A stretch of 64,000 nucleotides of DNA from Kitasatospora sp. NBC_00315 (GTDB lineage Bacteria; Actinomycetota; Actinomycetes; Streptomycetales; Streptomycetaceae), in NCBI RefSeq assembly GCF_041435095.1, contig NZ_CP108025.1:3844001-3908000 (forward strand), given 5' to 3'. The notes under the pieces are model-generated. The model was not told the origin of the DNA. It saw nothing but the letters and a program-made list of their open reading frames with translations, and made no database searches. This document shows, piece after piece, positions 1-7,722 of the stretch. A program made the position numbers and the translations under genes. Each line of letters begins with the position of its first letter. Within the stretch, counting starts at the first letter, position 1.

Positions 1-861
1 GGCGCTCGGGTCGGTCACGCCGACGAACACCCGGATCCCCGGGCGCAGCTGGCCGGCGATGATCGCGAGGACACGCTCGGGGTCCGGCTCGCCGGCCAGC
101 TGGATGTAATAGTTGCCGACGTTCAGCCGGAACAGCGCGGGCAGCAGGCCGGCGTAGTCGACGTCCAGGCTGTGGGTGGAGTCGTGGTCCGCTCCCGGGC
201 AGGTGTGCACCCCGAGGCGGGCTCGTTCGTCCTCGCCGAAGCGGTCGAGGACCAGGTTGTTGAGCGCGATGAAGTCCTGGAGGACGCCACCGGACGGATC
301 CAGCTTGAGCGCCAGCCGGCCCTCGGTGAAGTCCAGCTGGACGCGGTGGGCGCCGGCCTCCAGACAGCCGCGGATGTCCGCCTCGGCCTCGTCGGCGAGA
401 TCGCGCAGGAACTCCTCGCGGGAGTAGTCGGCGAGGGACTCGGCCGGGTAGAGCAGGCTGAGGGCGGACGGCGCGATGACCGCCTGCTTGACGGGGAGAT
501 CGGTGTGGCGCCGGGCCTCGCGCAGGTAGCTCTCCGCCCGGACCTGGTAGCGGAAGGGCCCCGCGGTGAGCCTGGGCAGTTGCCGGGTGTGGCCGTCGGC
601 GAAGGGGATGACGGCGCCGTCCGGGGCCAGGGTGGTCAGGCCCGCGAGGGGGTACGTGACGAAGCTGGGCTTGGCCTGCTCCCCGTCGACCAGGACGGAA
701 CAGCCCAGCTTCTCCAGCCTGTTCAGGGTGTCGGCCGTCGCCTGCTGCTGCAGCGTGGCCAGTTCCGCGTCGCCCAGCCGACCTTCGGCGTGCTCGGCGA
801 GGGCTGTCTGCAGCGCGCGCGGCCTGGGGAGGCTGCCGATCGACTCCGTGGGAATAGTCAT
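1..861 (-). CDS. MetE-like methionine synthase II family protein (partial, 3' end off the window)
   Basis: Encodes the first 287 residues of a cobalamin-independent methionine synthase (MetE C-terminal domain) type protein; the rest lies beyond the left edge. The family transfers a methyl group from a folate to homocysteine using a zinc-activated thiol. Visible support: the N-terminal segment SIGSLPRP, which sits where family members begin, and the metal-binding His-x-Cys of VHTCPG near residues 219-221. The start is the ATG at 861; no strong Shine-Dalgarno is seen, so a nearby alternative start is possible. Short stand-alone MetE-like proteins of this kind are often annotated only as methionine synthase II (cobalamin-independent), and their real methyl donor is usually untested. 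Confidence 0.75.
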   Translation of the reverse strand, partial: MTIPTESIGSLPRPRALQTALAEHAEGRLGDAELATLQQQATADTLNRLEKLGCSVLVDGEQAKPSFVTYPLAGLTTLAPDGAVIPFADGHTRQLPRLTAGPFRYQVRAESYLREARRHTDLPVKQAVIAPSALSLLYPAESLADYSREEFLRDLADEAEADIRGCLEAGAHRVQLDFTEGRLALKLDPSGGVLQDFIALNNLVLDRFGEDERARLGVHTCPGADHDSTHSLDVDYAGLLPALFRLNVGNYYIQLAGEPDPERVLAIIAGQLRPGIRVFVGVTDPSA

Positions 862-1049
862 GGTGGAGACCGTAGGAAGCGCCACCGCCCGGGTGCAACA
901 GGGCGATGGGCGCACCGCTCGGCCCGGCGCGCGGCGGCCGCCGCGTGGCGCTCGGGAAGTCCGCAGGTCACCGGCACCGTCCCGGAGCCCGGTACCCTCG
1001 GACGCGATCGGACGGGGCCCGTTCGCCCCGGGAGCGTCGCCGGAGATTC

Positions 1050-1066
1050 ACTGATACGGTGTCAGT
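1050..1066. promoter_or_regulatory. Palindrome, candidate TetR-type operator
   Basis: ACTGATAC-G-GTGTCAGT is an 8-1-8 inverted repeat with one mismatch. It lies between the start of the MetE-like gene (about 190 bp upstream of it) and the 3' end of the DUF6126 gene. The form resembles operators of TetR-family repressors, but no TetR gene is nearby and no promoter was identified here. Confidence 0.3.
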
Positions 1067-1115
1067 TTTGTGCCCGGGTTGACGGATCGGGAGGCATCAC
1101 GCCCGACGACCGGCC

Positions 1116-1319
1116 TCAGTTCTTCCGGGAGCCGATCTCGAACAGCAGCATGATGAAGCCCGCGAAGGCGTGGGTGGCGACCATGTAGATCAGCACCCTG
1201 ATCCCGACCCGGCGGTTGGCCAGCTTGCCGGCGTCGATGGTGGCGGGCGCGAGCGGCCCGGCGGGAGCGGCGGTGACGGCGGGAGCGGCGGTGACGGGGG
1301 TGGCGACCTGTTCGGTCAT
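1116..1319 (-). CDS. Small DUF6126-like membrane protein
   Basis: A 67-residue protein with an Ala/Pro/Thr-rich N-terminus (residues 1-27) and one C-terminal hydrophobic segment (about residues 40-61, LIYMVATHAFAGFIMLLF). I recognise it as the small DUF6126-type protein that streptomycetes often carry beside XRE-cupin regulators; its function is unknown. The start ATG at 1319 is preceded by an AAGGAG-like site (GGAAGGAGACCCC). It lies downstream of, and in the same direction as, the XRE-cupin gene 113 bp away, so the two may be cotranscribed. A single-pass membrane location is inferred from the hydrophobic stretch only. Confidence 0.7.
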   Translation of the reverse strand: MTEQVATPVTAAPAVTAAPAGPLAPATIDAGKLANRRVGIRVLIYMVATHAFAGFIMLLFEIGSRKN

Positions 1320-1432
1320 GACGGGGTCTCCTTCCTTCCGGACGGTCCGGCCGCCCGACGGGCCGCCCGACGGGTCGGCGCACGGCGATGGGTCGGAACG
1401 CGGGGGTGGTGCGTTCGGCGCGGCGCGCCGGC

Positions 1433-2035
1433 TCAGTGCGGTACGCCGCCGCCCAGGCAGAGTTCGCCGCCGGGGCTCTGCAGCAGGGTGTGCAGGAAGA
1501 GCAGTTCGACACCGTCCGCCGACTCGGCGGCGATGCAGTGCGGGGTGAGCGAGTCGAAGTGCGCGCCGTCGCCCTCGTCGAGCAGGTGGACGCGTTCGCC
1601 GAGGGTCAGCCGCAGCCGCCCCCGCACGACGTGCAGCCACTCCTCGCCGGGGTGGACCCTGACCACCTCGTCCTGAAGGCCGGGGGGCACCTGGACGCGC
1701 AGCGCCTGCATCGCGCGGCCGGGGGCGCCGGCCCGGCGGTAGCCCCAGCCGCCGGCCCGGCCCGGTTCGATCGCGCCGCCCCGGACGATCGGGTCGAGAT
1801 CGCCCGGGGTCTCGCCGAGCAGCCCGGAGACCGAGCTGCCGTAGGCACGGGCGAGACCGAGCAGGACGGGCAGCGAGGGCTGCCGCCGACCGGTCTCCAG
1901 ACGGGAGAGATACGCTGGGGAGAGCCCGACCCGGGCGGCCGCGGTCTCCAGCGTGAGCCGGCTGGTGAGCCGGTGCTCACGCAGACGGGCGGCGAGGCCG
2001 GCGACCTCCTGGTCGTCCGGCGGGCTGGTGGTCAT
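1433..2035 (-). CDS. XRE-family regulator with C-terminal cupin domain
   Basis: A 200-residue regulator. Residues about 14-70 form a Cro/CI helix-turn-helix (ARLREHRLTSRLTLETAAAR, then VGLSPAYLSRLETGRRQPS). Residues about 120-195 are a cupin sensor fold (HPGEEWLHVVRGRLRLTLGE). Such XRE-cupin proteins sense a small ligand and usually act near their own gene. The ATG at 2035 is used; an in-frame GTG at 2050 would add five residues, and neither has a strong Shine-Dalgarno. The gene follows poxB in the same direction, and a perfect palindrome (2073-2093) lies immediately upstream in the poxB-regulator gap. Autoregulation through that site is an inference. The ligand is unknown. Confidence 0.88.
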   Translation of the reverse strand: MTTSPPDDQEVAGLAARLREHRLTSRLTLETAAARVGLSPAYLSRLETGRRQPSLPVLLGLARAYGSSVSGLLGETPGDLDPIVRGGAIEPGRAGGWGYRRAGAPGRAMQALRVQVPPGLQDEVVRVHPGEEWLHVVRGRLRLTLGERVHLLDEGDGAHFDSLTPHCIAAESADGVELLFLHTLLQSPGGELCLGGGVPH

Positions 2036-2072
2036 GAACCCAGTGGACACCTGCCGTGCCCGTCGGGCAAGA

Positions 2073-2093
2073 AATTTGCCTCAGAGGCAAATT
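2073..2093. promoter_or_regulatory. Perfect 10-1-10 palindrome, candidate XRE-cupin operator
   Basis: Arms AATTTGCCTC and GAGGCAAATT flank a single A, with no mismatch. It sits in the 52-bp gap between the poxB stop and the XRE-cupin gene start, an AT-rich island in very GC-rich surroundings. A one-base centre makes a hairpin terminator unlikely and fits binding by a dimeric helix-turn-helix protein, most simply the adjacent regulator. Confidence 0.65.
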
Positions 2094-2102
2094 CCCCGGG
2101 AT

Positions 2103-3836
2103 TCACGGCCGGGGGATGTTGCGCAGGTTGCTGCGCGCCAGGTCGACCATGCGTCCGACGCCGCCCGACAGCACCGTCCGGCCCGCCGCCAGGGCGAACC
2201 CCTTGAGCTGCGCGGCGGTGATGCGCGGCGGGATGGAGAGCGCGTTCGGGTCGGTGACCACGTCCACCAGGGCCGGACCGGGCCGCTCCAGGGCCTCCTC
2301 CAGCACCTCCCGCACCTTCGCCGGGTCCGTCACCCGCTTGGCCGGAATGCCCGCCGCGCGGGCGATCGCCGCGTAGTCGACGTCCCCGTTGTCGATCTCG
2401 AACTCGGGATAGCCGGAGACCAGCATCTCCAGCTTGATCATGCCGAGTGCGCCGTTGTTGAAGACCACGGTCTTCACCGGCAAGCGGTGCTTGGCCACCG
2501 TGAGCAGTTCGCCGAGCAGCATCCCCAGCCCGCCGTCACCGGACATCGAGATCACCTGCCTGCCCGGGCAGGCCAGCTGGGCGCCGATCGCGTGCGGCAG
2601 GGCGTTGGCCATCGAACCGTGCAGGAACGAGCCGATCACCCGGCGGCGGCCGTTGGGCGTGAGGTAGCGGGCCGCCCAGACGTTGTTCATGCCGGTGTCG
2701 ACGGTGAAGACCGCGTCGTCGGCGGCGACCTCGTCCAGCACCGCGGCGACGTACTCGGGGTGGATCGGCAGGTGCTTCTCGATGTCCTTGGTGTACGCGC
2801 CGACCACACCGTCCAGCGCGCGGTAGTGCTTGTCCAGCATGCCGTCCAGGAAGGTGCGGTCGGTCTTCTGCTCCAGCAGCGGTAGCACCGCGCGCAGGGT
2901 CGCCGACACGTCGCCGTGCACGGCCAGCTCCAGCGGGGTGCGGCGGCCGAGCCGGGTGGCGTCGTGGTCGACCTGGATCGTCCTGGCCTGCGGCAGGAAG
3001 GAGTCGTACGGGAAGTCGGTGCCGAGCAGCAGCAGCAGGTCGGCCTCGTGCAGCGCCTCGTGGCAGGCACCGTAGCCGAGCAGGCCGCTCATCCCGACGT
3101 CGTACGGGTTGTCGTACTGGATCCACTCCTTGCCGCGCAGCGAGTGCCCGACCGGGGCCTGCAGGGCGGCGGCCGCGGCCAGCACCTCCGGGTGCGCGCC
3201 GCGCACCCCGGCGCCGCAGAACAGGGCGACCCGGCGGGCCGAGTTCAGCGCCCTGGCCAGCTCCTGCACCTGGCTCCAGGGCGGGGCCGCGACCGCCTGC
3301 TCGGTCAGGAACGTGCCGGTGCCGGTGGGCCCGGCGGCCGGCAGCGCGGCGACGTCCCCGGGGAAGACCAGCACCGAGACGCCGGGCGCGCCGAGCGCGT
3401 GCTGCAGGGCGACCCGCAGCAGCCGCGGCAGCTGGGCCGGTGTGGAGACCATCTCGCACCAGCTGCTGCAGTCGGTGAAGACCCGCTCGGGGTGGGTCTC
3501 CTGGAAGAAGCCGGTGCCGATCTGGCCGGACGGGATGTGCGAGGCGAGCGCCAGCACCGGCAGGCCGCTGCGCTGGGCGTCGTACAGGCCCTGGATCAGG
3601 TGGGTGTTGCCCGGGCCGCAGGAGCCGGCGCAGACCGCCGGCCGGCCGCTCAGCTCCGCCTCGGCGGCGGCCGCGAAGGCGCCCGCCTCCTCGTTGCGCA
3701 CGTGCACCCAGCTGATGCCCTCGGTGCGGCGGATCGCGTCCACCACCGGGTTGAGGCTGTCACCCACGACGCCGTAGACGCGCTCCACCCCGGCCTGCCG
3801 GAGCACCTCGACCATCTGCTCGGCCACACTCACCAC
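2103..3836 (-). CDS. poxB: Pyruvate oxidase / pyruvate dehydrogenase (quinone), ThDP-dependent
   Basis: A 577-residue ThDP-dependent enzyme of the PoxB type, which oxidatively decarboxylates pyruvate to acetate and CO2 and passes electrons to quinone or oxygen through FAD. The order is normal for the family: N-terminal pyrimidine-binding domain with the catalytic Glu in HVRNEEAGAFAA (about residue 50), central domain (about 190-330), and C-terminal ThDP domain with GDGGLGM...NN near residues 430-458. Length matches the family. The GTG at 3836 is preceded by a GGAGAGGGAG site; GTGs at 3833 and 3827 are alternatives. The C-terminus (ARSNLRNIPRP) resembles the tail that anchors PoxB to the membrane, but that is only a resemblance. 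The XRE-cupin gene follows in the same direction. Confidence 0.9.
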   Translation of the reverse strand: MVSVAEQMVEVLRQAGVERVYGVVGDSLNPVVDAIRRTEGISWVHVRNEEAGAFAAAAEAELSGRPAVCAGSCGPGNTHLIQGLYDAQRSGLPVLALASHIPSGQIGTGFFQETHPERVFTDCSSWCEMVSTPAQLPRLLRVALQHALGAPGVSVLVFPGDVAALPAAGPTGTGTFLTEQAVAAPPWSQVQELARALNSARRVALFCGAGVRGAHPEVLAAAAALQAPVGHSLRGKEWIQYDNPYDVGMSGLLGYGACHEALHEADLLLLLGTDFPYDSFLPQARTIQVDHDATRLGRRTPLELAVHGDVSATLRAVLPLLEQKTDRTFLDGMLDKHYRALDGVVGAYTKDIEKHLPIHPEYVAAVLDEVAADDAVFTVDTGMNNVWAARYLTPNGRRRVIGSFLHGSMANALPHAIGAQLACPGRQVISMSGDGGLGMLLGELLTVAKHRLPVKTVVFNNGALGMIKLEMLVSGYPEFEIDNGDVDYAAIARAAGIPAKRVTDPAKVREVLEEALERPGPALVDVVTDPNALSIPPRITAAQLKGFALAAGRTVLSGGVGRMVDLARSNLRNIPRP

Positions 3837-3884
3837 GAGGCACTCCCTCTCCGCCGGTCGGATGCCATCAGCAGCCTGCGAGCG

Positions 3885-3917
3885 GCGTGGCCCGCCCGCA
3901 CCCCGGGCGGGCCACGC
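3885..3917. terminator. Stem-loop terminator after the GH65 operon
   Basis: A 14-bp perfect GC-rich stem (left arm 3885-3898, right arm 3904-3917) with a 5-nt loop, 22 nt past the GH65 stop on the minus strand and before poxB. There is no U-tract, which is usual in streptomycetes. Confidence 0.7.
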
Positions 3918-3938
3918 GGGTGAGGACGTCCGGCCGGG

Positions 3939-6347
3939 TCACTCCGCCGCGAGGTGGTCGGGGCCCGGCCCGACCGTCCCCGCGACGACGCCCGCGTGCG
4001 TGTGCCGCCGGGCCGGCTCCCGGCCCGGCGGCTGGGTGAACCGTTCCTGCGCCGGGGGCCGGGTGGTCGGCCTGGTGACCGGGGCCCCGGCCTTGACCAC
4101 CAGCACCTCGCCGTCGTGGCTCAGCGGCAGGGCCTCGCCCCGGCGCAGCGTGTAGGTGGTCCCGGCGTGGGTGATCCGGACCTGCAGCAGGCACTGGCGG
4201 ATCTGCATCGAGAACGTCAGCCGCCGCAGTCCGGACGGCAGCCGGGGCCGGAAGGCCAGCGCCTCGTCGTGGTCGCGCAACCCGCCGAACCCGGCCACCA
4301 GGGCGATGCAGGCACCCGCCAGCGAGGCCATGTGCAGGCCGTCACCGGTGTTGCCGCCGAGGTTGTGCAGATCCATCAGGGCGGCCTCGGCGGTGTAGTC
4401 GTACGCCAGGTCGAGCTGCCCCACCTCGGCCGCGATCACCGCCTGGGTGCAGGCCGAGAGGGAGGAGTCGCGCACCGTGAGCCGCTCGTAGTAGGCGAAG
4501 TTGCGGGCCTTCTGCTCGTCGGTGAAGGCGTCCCCGCGGACCTGCATGGCGAGCACCAGGTCGGCCTGCTTGACCACCTGTTTGCGGTAGAGGTCGAAGT
4601 AGGGGTAGTGCAGCAGCAGCGGGTACTTCTCCGGCGGGGTGCCGTCGAAGTCCCAGAACTGGTGGTCGGTGAACCCGTCGGCCTGCGGGTGCACGCCGAG
4701 GTCCTCGTCGTAGGGGATGTACATCGCGCCCGCGGCGTCCCGCCAGGCGGCGGTCTCCTCGGTGTCGACGCCGAGCGCGGCGGCCTCCGTCTGGTGCCGG
4801 GTGGCGGACTCCGCGGCGGCCCGCAGGTTGGTCTGCGCCATCAGGTTGGTGAAGACGTTGTTGTCCGCGACCGCGCTGTACTCGTCGGGGCCGGTGACGC
4901 CCTCGATCCGGAACCGGCCGGCCGCGTCGTGGTGCCCGAGCGAGCGCCACATCCGTGCCGTCTCCACCAGCAGTTCCAGCCCGTAGGCGCGCTCGAACTC
5001 GACGTCGCCGGTGGCCCGGACGTAGCGGGCGACGGCGACCGCGATGTCGGCGCCGATGTGGAACGCGGCGGTGCCGGCCGGCCAGTAGCCGGAGCACTCC
5101 TCGCCCCGGATCGTCCGCCAGGGGAACACCGCGCCGGCCAGGCCGAGCTGGGCGGCCCGCTCGCGGGCCAGCGGCAGCGTGGTGTGCCGCCAGCGCAGCG
5201 CCTGGTTGACCGCGCCGGGCAGGCAGTACGTGAGCACCGGCAGGACGAAGGTCTCGGTGTCCCAGAAGCTGTGGCCGTCGTAGCCGGGGCCGGTCAGCCC
5301 CTTCGCCGGGATGGCCCGCTCCTCGCTGCGGGCCCCGGCCTGGAGCACGTGGAAGATCGCGAACCGGACGGCCTGCTGGAGTTCGACGTCACCCTCGATC
5401 TCGATGTCGCTGCTGTCCCAGAACTCCTTCAGGTAGCTGCTCTGCTCGGCCGCCAGCCCCGTCCAGCCGGTGTACTTGGCGGCGGTCAGGGCTGCCTCGA
5501 CCTGATCCCGGACGGCGGGCAGCGATCGGGTCGCCGACCAGCCGTACGCGATGAACTTGACCACCCGCAGCCGCTCGCCGGGCCGCAGCACCGTCGTGAC
5601 GCTGATCCGGCCCTGGTCGTCGCTGCTCTCGGCGGTGGTGTCGAAGCCCTCCGGGCCCTCGATCAGGTGGTCCATGCCGGCCGCCACCCGGATCCCGCTG
5701 AACCGGGTGCGGTGCACCAGGACCGCCTTGGCGTGGCCCGCCTGGTGCGACTCGGAGATCAGCGGCGCCTCCAGCACGGCGGCGGCCCGGGGGTCGCCGC
5801 CGACGCCGCCGGGCAGCTGCTCGTTGGCGACCAGTTCGGACTGCAGCACGATCCGGACCGGGCCGTCCACCGCCTCGACCTGGTACTCCACGGCCGCGAC
5901 CGCCCGCTGGGTGAGCGAGACCAGCCGGTTGGAGGTGACCTTGACCGTCCGGCCCGCCGGGGAGGTCCACTCGGCCTCCCTGCGCAGCACCCCGTCCCGG
6001 AAGTCCAGGCTGCGCAGGTGGCCGCGCAGTTCGCCGTAGCGCAGGTCGAAGGGCTCGTCGTCCACCAGCAGCCGGATGATCTTGCCGTTGGTCACGTTGA
6101 TGACGCTCTGACTGGACTCGGGGTAGCCGTAGCCGCCCTCGCCGTACGGCAGCGGCCGCAGCTCGAAGACGCCGTTCAGGTAGGTGCCGGGCAGGCCGTG
6201 CGGCTCCCCCTCGTCCAGGTTGGCGCGCAGGCCGACGTGGCCGTTGGAGAGCGCGAAGACCGACTCGGCGCGGGCCAGCCCGGCCGGGTCCAGGCCGTTC
6301 TCGGCGATCAGCCAGGGGTCGACGGTGAAGCCGTCCTGGCCGGTCAC
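3939..6347 (-). CDS. Glycoside hydrolase family 65 disaccharide phosphorylase
   Basis: An 802-residue GH65 protein. The family cleaves alpha-linked glucose disaccharides (maltose, trehalose, kojibiose, nigerose) with phosphate to give beta-glucose 1-phosphate and glucose. Visible: the N-terminal beta-sandwich (ALSNGHVGLRANLDEG near residue 32), the catalytic (alpha/alpha)6 barrel with WDTETFVLPVLTY near residue 361, and the catalytic-acid motif GPDEY near residue 486. A Pro/Arg/His-rich tail of about 45 residues follows the last family segment. Its stop codon region overlaps nothing, but its start overlaps the pgmB stop by 4 bp (ATGA), so the two are translationally coupled. The beta-phosphoglucomutase partner supports a phosphorylase rather than a hydrolase. 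The substrate linkage cannot be read by eye. Confidence 0.9.
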   Translation of the reverse strand: MTGQDGFTVDPWLIAENGLDPAGLARAESVFALSNGHVGLRANLDEGEPHGLPGTYLNGVFELRPLPYGEGGYGYPESSQSVINVTNGKIIRLLVDDEPFDLRYGELRGHLRSLDFRDGVLRREAEWTSPAGRTVKVTSNRLVSLTQRAVAAVEYQVEAVDGPVRIVLQSELVANEQLPGGVGGDPRAAAVLEAPLISESHQAGHAKAVLVHRTRFSGIRVAAGMDHLIEGPEGFDTTAESSDDQGRISVTTVLRPGERLRVVKFIAYGWSATRSLPAVRDQVEAALTAAKYTGWTGLAAEQSSYLKEFWDSSDIEIEGDVELQQAVRFAIFHVLQAGARSEERAIPAKGLTGPGYDGHSFWDTETFVLPVLTYCLPGAVNQALRWRHTTLPLARERAAQLGLAGAVFPWRTIRGEECSGYWPAGTAAFHIGADIAVAVARYVRATGDVEFERAYGLELLVETARMWRSLGHHDAAGRFRIEGVTGPDEYSAVADNNVFTNLMAQTNLRAAAESATRHQTEAAALGVDTEETAAWRDAAGAMYIPYDEDLGVHPQADGFTDHQFWDFDGTPPEKYPLLLHYPYFDLYRKQVVKQADLVLAMQVRGDAFTDEQKARNFAYYERLTVRDSSLSACTQAVIAAEVGQLDLAYDYTAEAALMDLHNLGGNTGDGLHMASLAGACIALVAGFGGLRDHDEALAFRPRLPSGLRRLTFSMQIRQCLLQVRITHAGTTYTLRRGEALPLSHDGEVLVVKAGAPVTRPTTRPPAQERFTQPPGREPARRHTHAGVVAGTVGPGPDHLAAE

Positions 6348-7093
6348 CGCGGCTCCCCCCGGTACAGCTGGGCGAGGTCGGCCACGACCACGGTGGCTCC
6401 ACTGCGGCGCAGCTCCTCGGCCTGCCCCGTCCGGTCGACACCGACCACCGCGCCGAAGCCGCCGGCCCGGCCGGAGGCCACCCCGGCGAGCGCGTCCTCG
6501 AAGACGGCGGCCCGGGCCGGCTCGACGCCGAGCGCGCGGGCGGCCGCCAGGTAGGTGTCCGGCGCGGGCTTGCCCGGCAGGCCCTCGCGGGCGGCGACCA
6601 CGCCGTCCACGATCACGTCGAAGAGGTCGTCGATCCCGGCGGCCCGCAGCACGTCCCGGCAGTTGGCGCTGGAGGAGACCACCGCCCGGGGCAGGCCCAG
6701 CTCCCGCAGCCGGTGCACGTACTCCACCGAGCCGGCGTAGGGCTGCACGCCCTGGTCCTTGATCATGCGCAGCACGGTGTCGTTCTTGGCGGTGCTGACG
6801 CCGTTCACGCTGCGGGTGCCCGGCGGGTCGTCGGCCCCGCCCTCCGGCAGGTCGACGCCGCGGCTGTGCAGGAACGCCCTGGTGCCGTCCAGGCGCGGCC
6901 TGCCGTCCACGTAGGTGTCGTAGTCGGCGACGGCGTCGAAGGGCGCGAACGGCCCGCCGGTGCGGTCGGCCTCGGCACGCAGGAACGTGTCGAAGGTGTC
7001 CTTCCAGGCCGCGGCGTGCACCTTGGCGGTCTGGGTGAGCACCCCGTCGAGGTCGAAGAGGAATGCGCGGATGTCGTCCGGGAGACCCAACAT
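6344..7093 (-). CDS. pgmB: Beta-phosphoglucomutase-type HAD phosphatase
   Basis: A 249-residue HAD-superfamily protein. The nucleophile motif FDLDGVL is at residues 13-19 (Asp14, Asp16), a conserved SSSAN segment with the motif II serine lies near residue 146, and the distal acidic motif FEDALAGV near residue 195 binds magnesium. Beta-phosphoglucomutase converts beta-glucose 1-phosphate to glucose 6-phosphate, exactly the product released by the GH65 enzyme encoded immediately downstream. The ATG at 7093 is chosen because FLFDLDGV normally begins about 10 residues from the N-terminus; the reading frame stays open upstream but has no family similarity there. First gene of a two-gene operon read leftwards. 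Confidence 0.87.
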   Translation of the reverse strand: MLGLPDDIRAFLFDLDGVLTQTAKVHAAAWKDTFDTFLRAEADRTGGPFAPFDAVADYDTYVDGRPRLDGTRAFLHSRGVDLPEGGADDPPGTRSVNGVSTAKNDTVLRMIKDQGVQPYAGSVEYVHRLRELGLPRAVVSSSANCRDVLRAAGIDDLFDVIVDGVVAAREGLPGKPAPDTYLAAARALGVEPARAAVFEDALAGVASGRAGGFGAVVGVDRTGQAEELRRSGATVVVADLAQLYRGEPR

Positions 7094-7722
7094 GAGGGCA
7101 GTCTCACCCCGATTCGGGAAAAAAACCTCCCATTCGAGGCGCGCGGGCGCGTCGCGGGCGGGCAGGCGCGCGGGCGCCCTCGCGGCCGGCGGCGGCCGGG
7201 CGGACCGGGGCGGGCGGCCCCCGCGCCGACGGGACGGGGTGGACGGACAGGGAGCGGTGGGACGTGTGGGGACGGGCAGGACGAGTGGGGCGCCCGAGCG
7301 CCGCCGGGCCCCGGAGGCCGCCTCTACCACGGGTCGTCCGTACCGCGTGGTGGTTCCCCGGATAGACCGCTCCGACGGGCGAACCGCTCGCTGACGCGGG
7401 TATGACAACACCTGCCCGGGCAAACACTGGTGCGGCAGCACCCGGCCGGGCCCGGCACAGGCCCGGCCGGATCCCTCCGTGACGGTGTGCAGGTTGTGCG
7501 AAATGTCCGCCATGGAGGCATTAAATCGGCTATAGGGCAGTGTTGTTGAGGTTGCGTCAGGAACATCCGGAAAACCGGCTATGCTACTTCCGGCTCAGCC
7601 CGCTGCACCCCCATCACAGCAGGTCAGCGCGGACCGGAACGGCCCCCAGAGGCCGTGGGACACCGGGCGGCCCGGACCGCTGGAGCCGATTCCCGCTCGT
7701 CGTTCCGTAATCTTTCGATCGT
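7094..7722. other. 629-bp divergent intergenic region
   Basis: Separates pgmB (leftward) from cvnA (rightward). No gene is supported. The last 220 bp, nearest cvnA, are richer in A+T and probably hold the conservon promoter, but I see no convincing -35/-10 pair. A weak 6-bp inverted repeat (CCGGAA...TTCCGG) spans 7567-7593. Confidence 0.5.

Noticed and set aside
1070..1110. Promoter elements for the MetE-like gene
   Set aside because: No -35/-10 pair with acceptable spacing on the minus strand.
4095..6554. Long plus-strand frame over the GH65 gene
   Set aside because: Antisense shadow of GH65; no domain, low-complexity composition.
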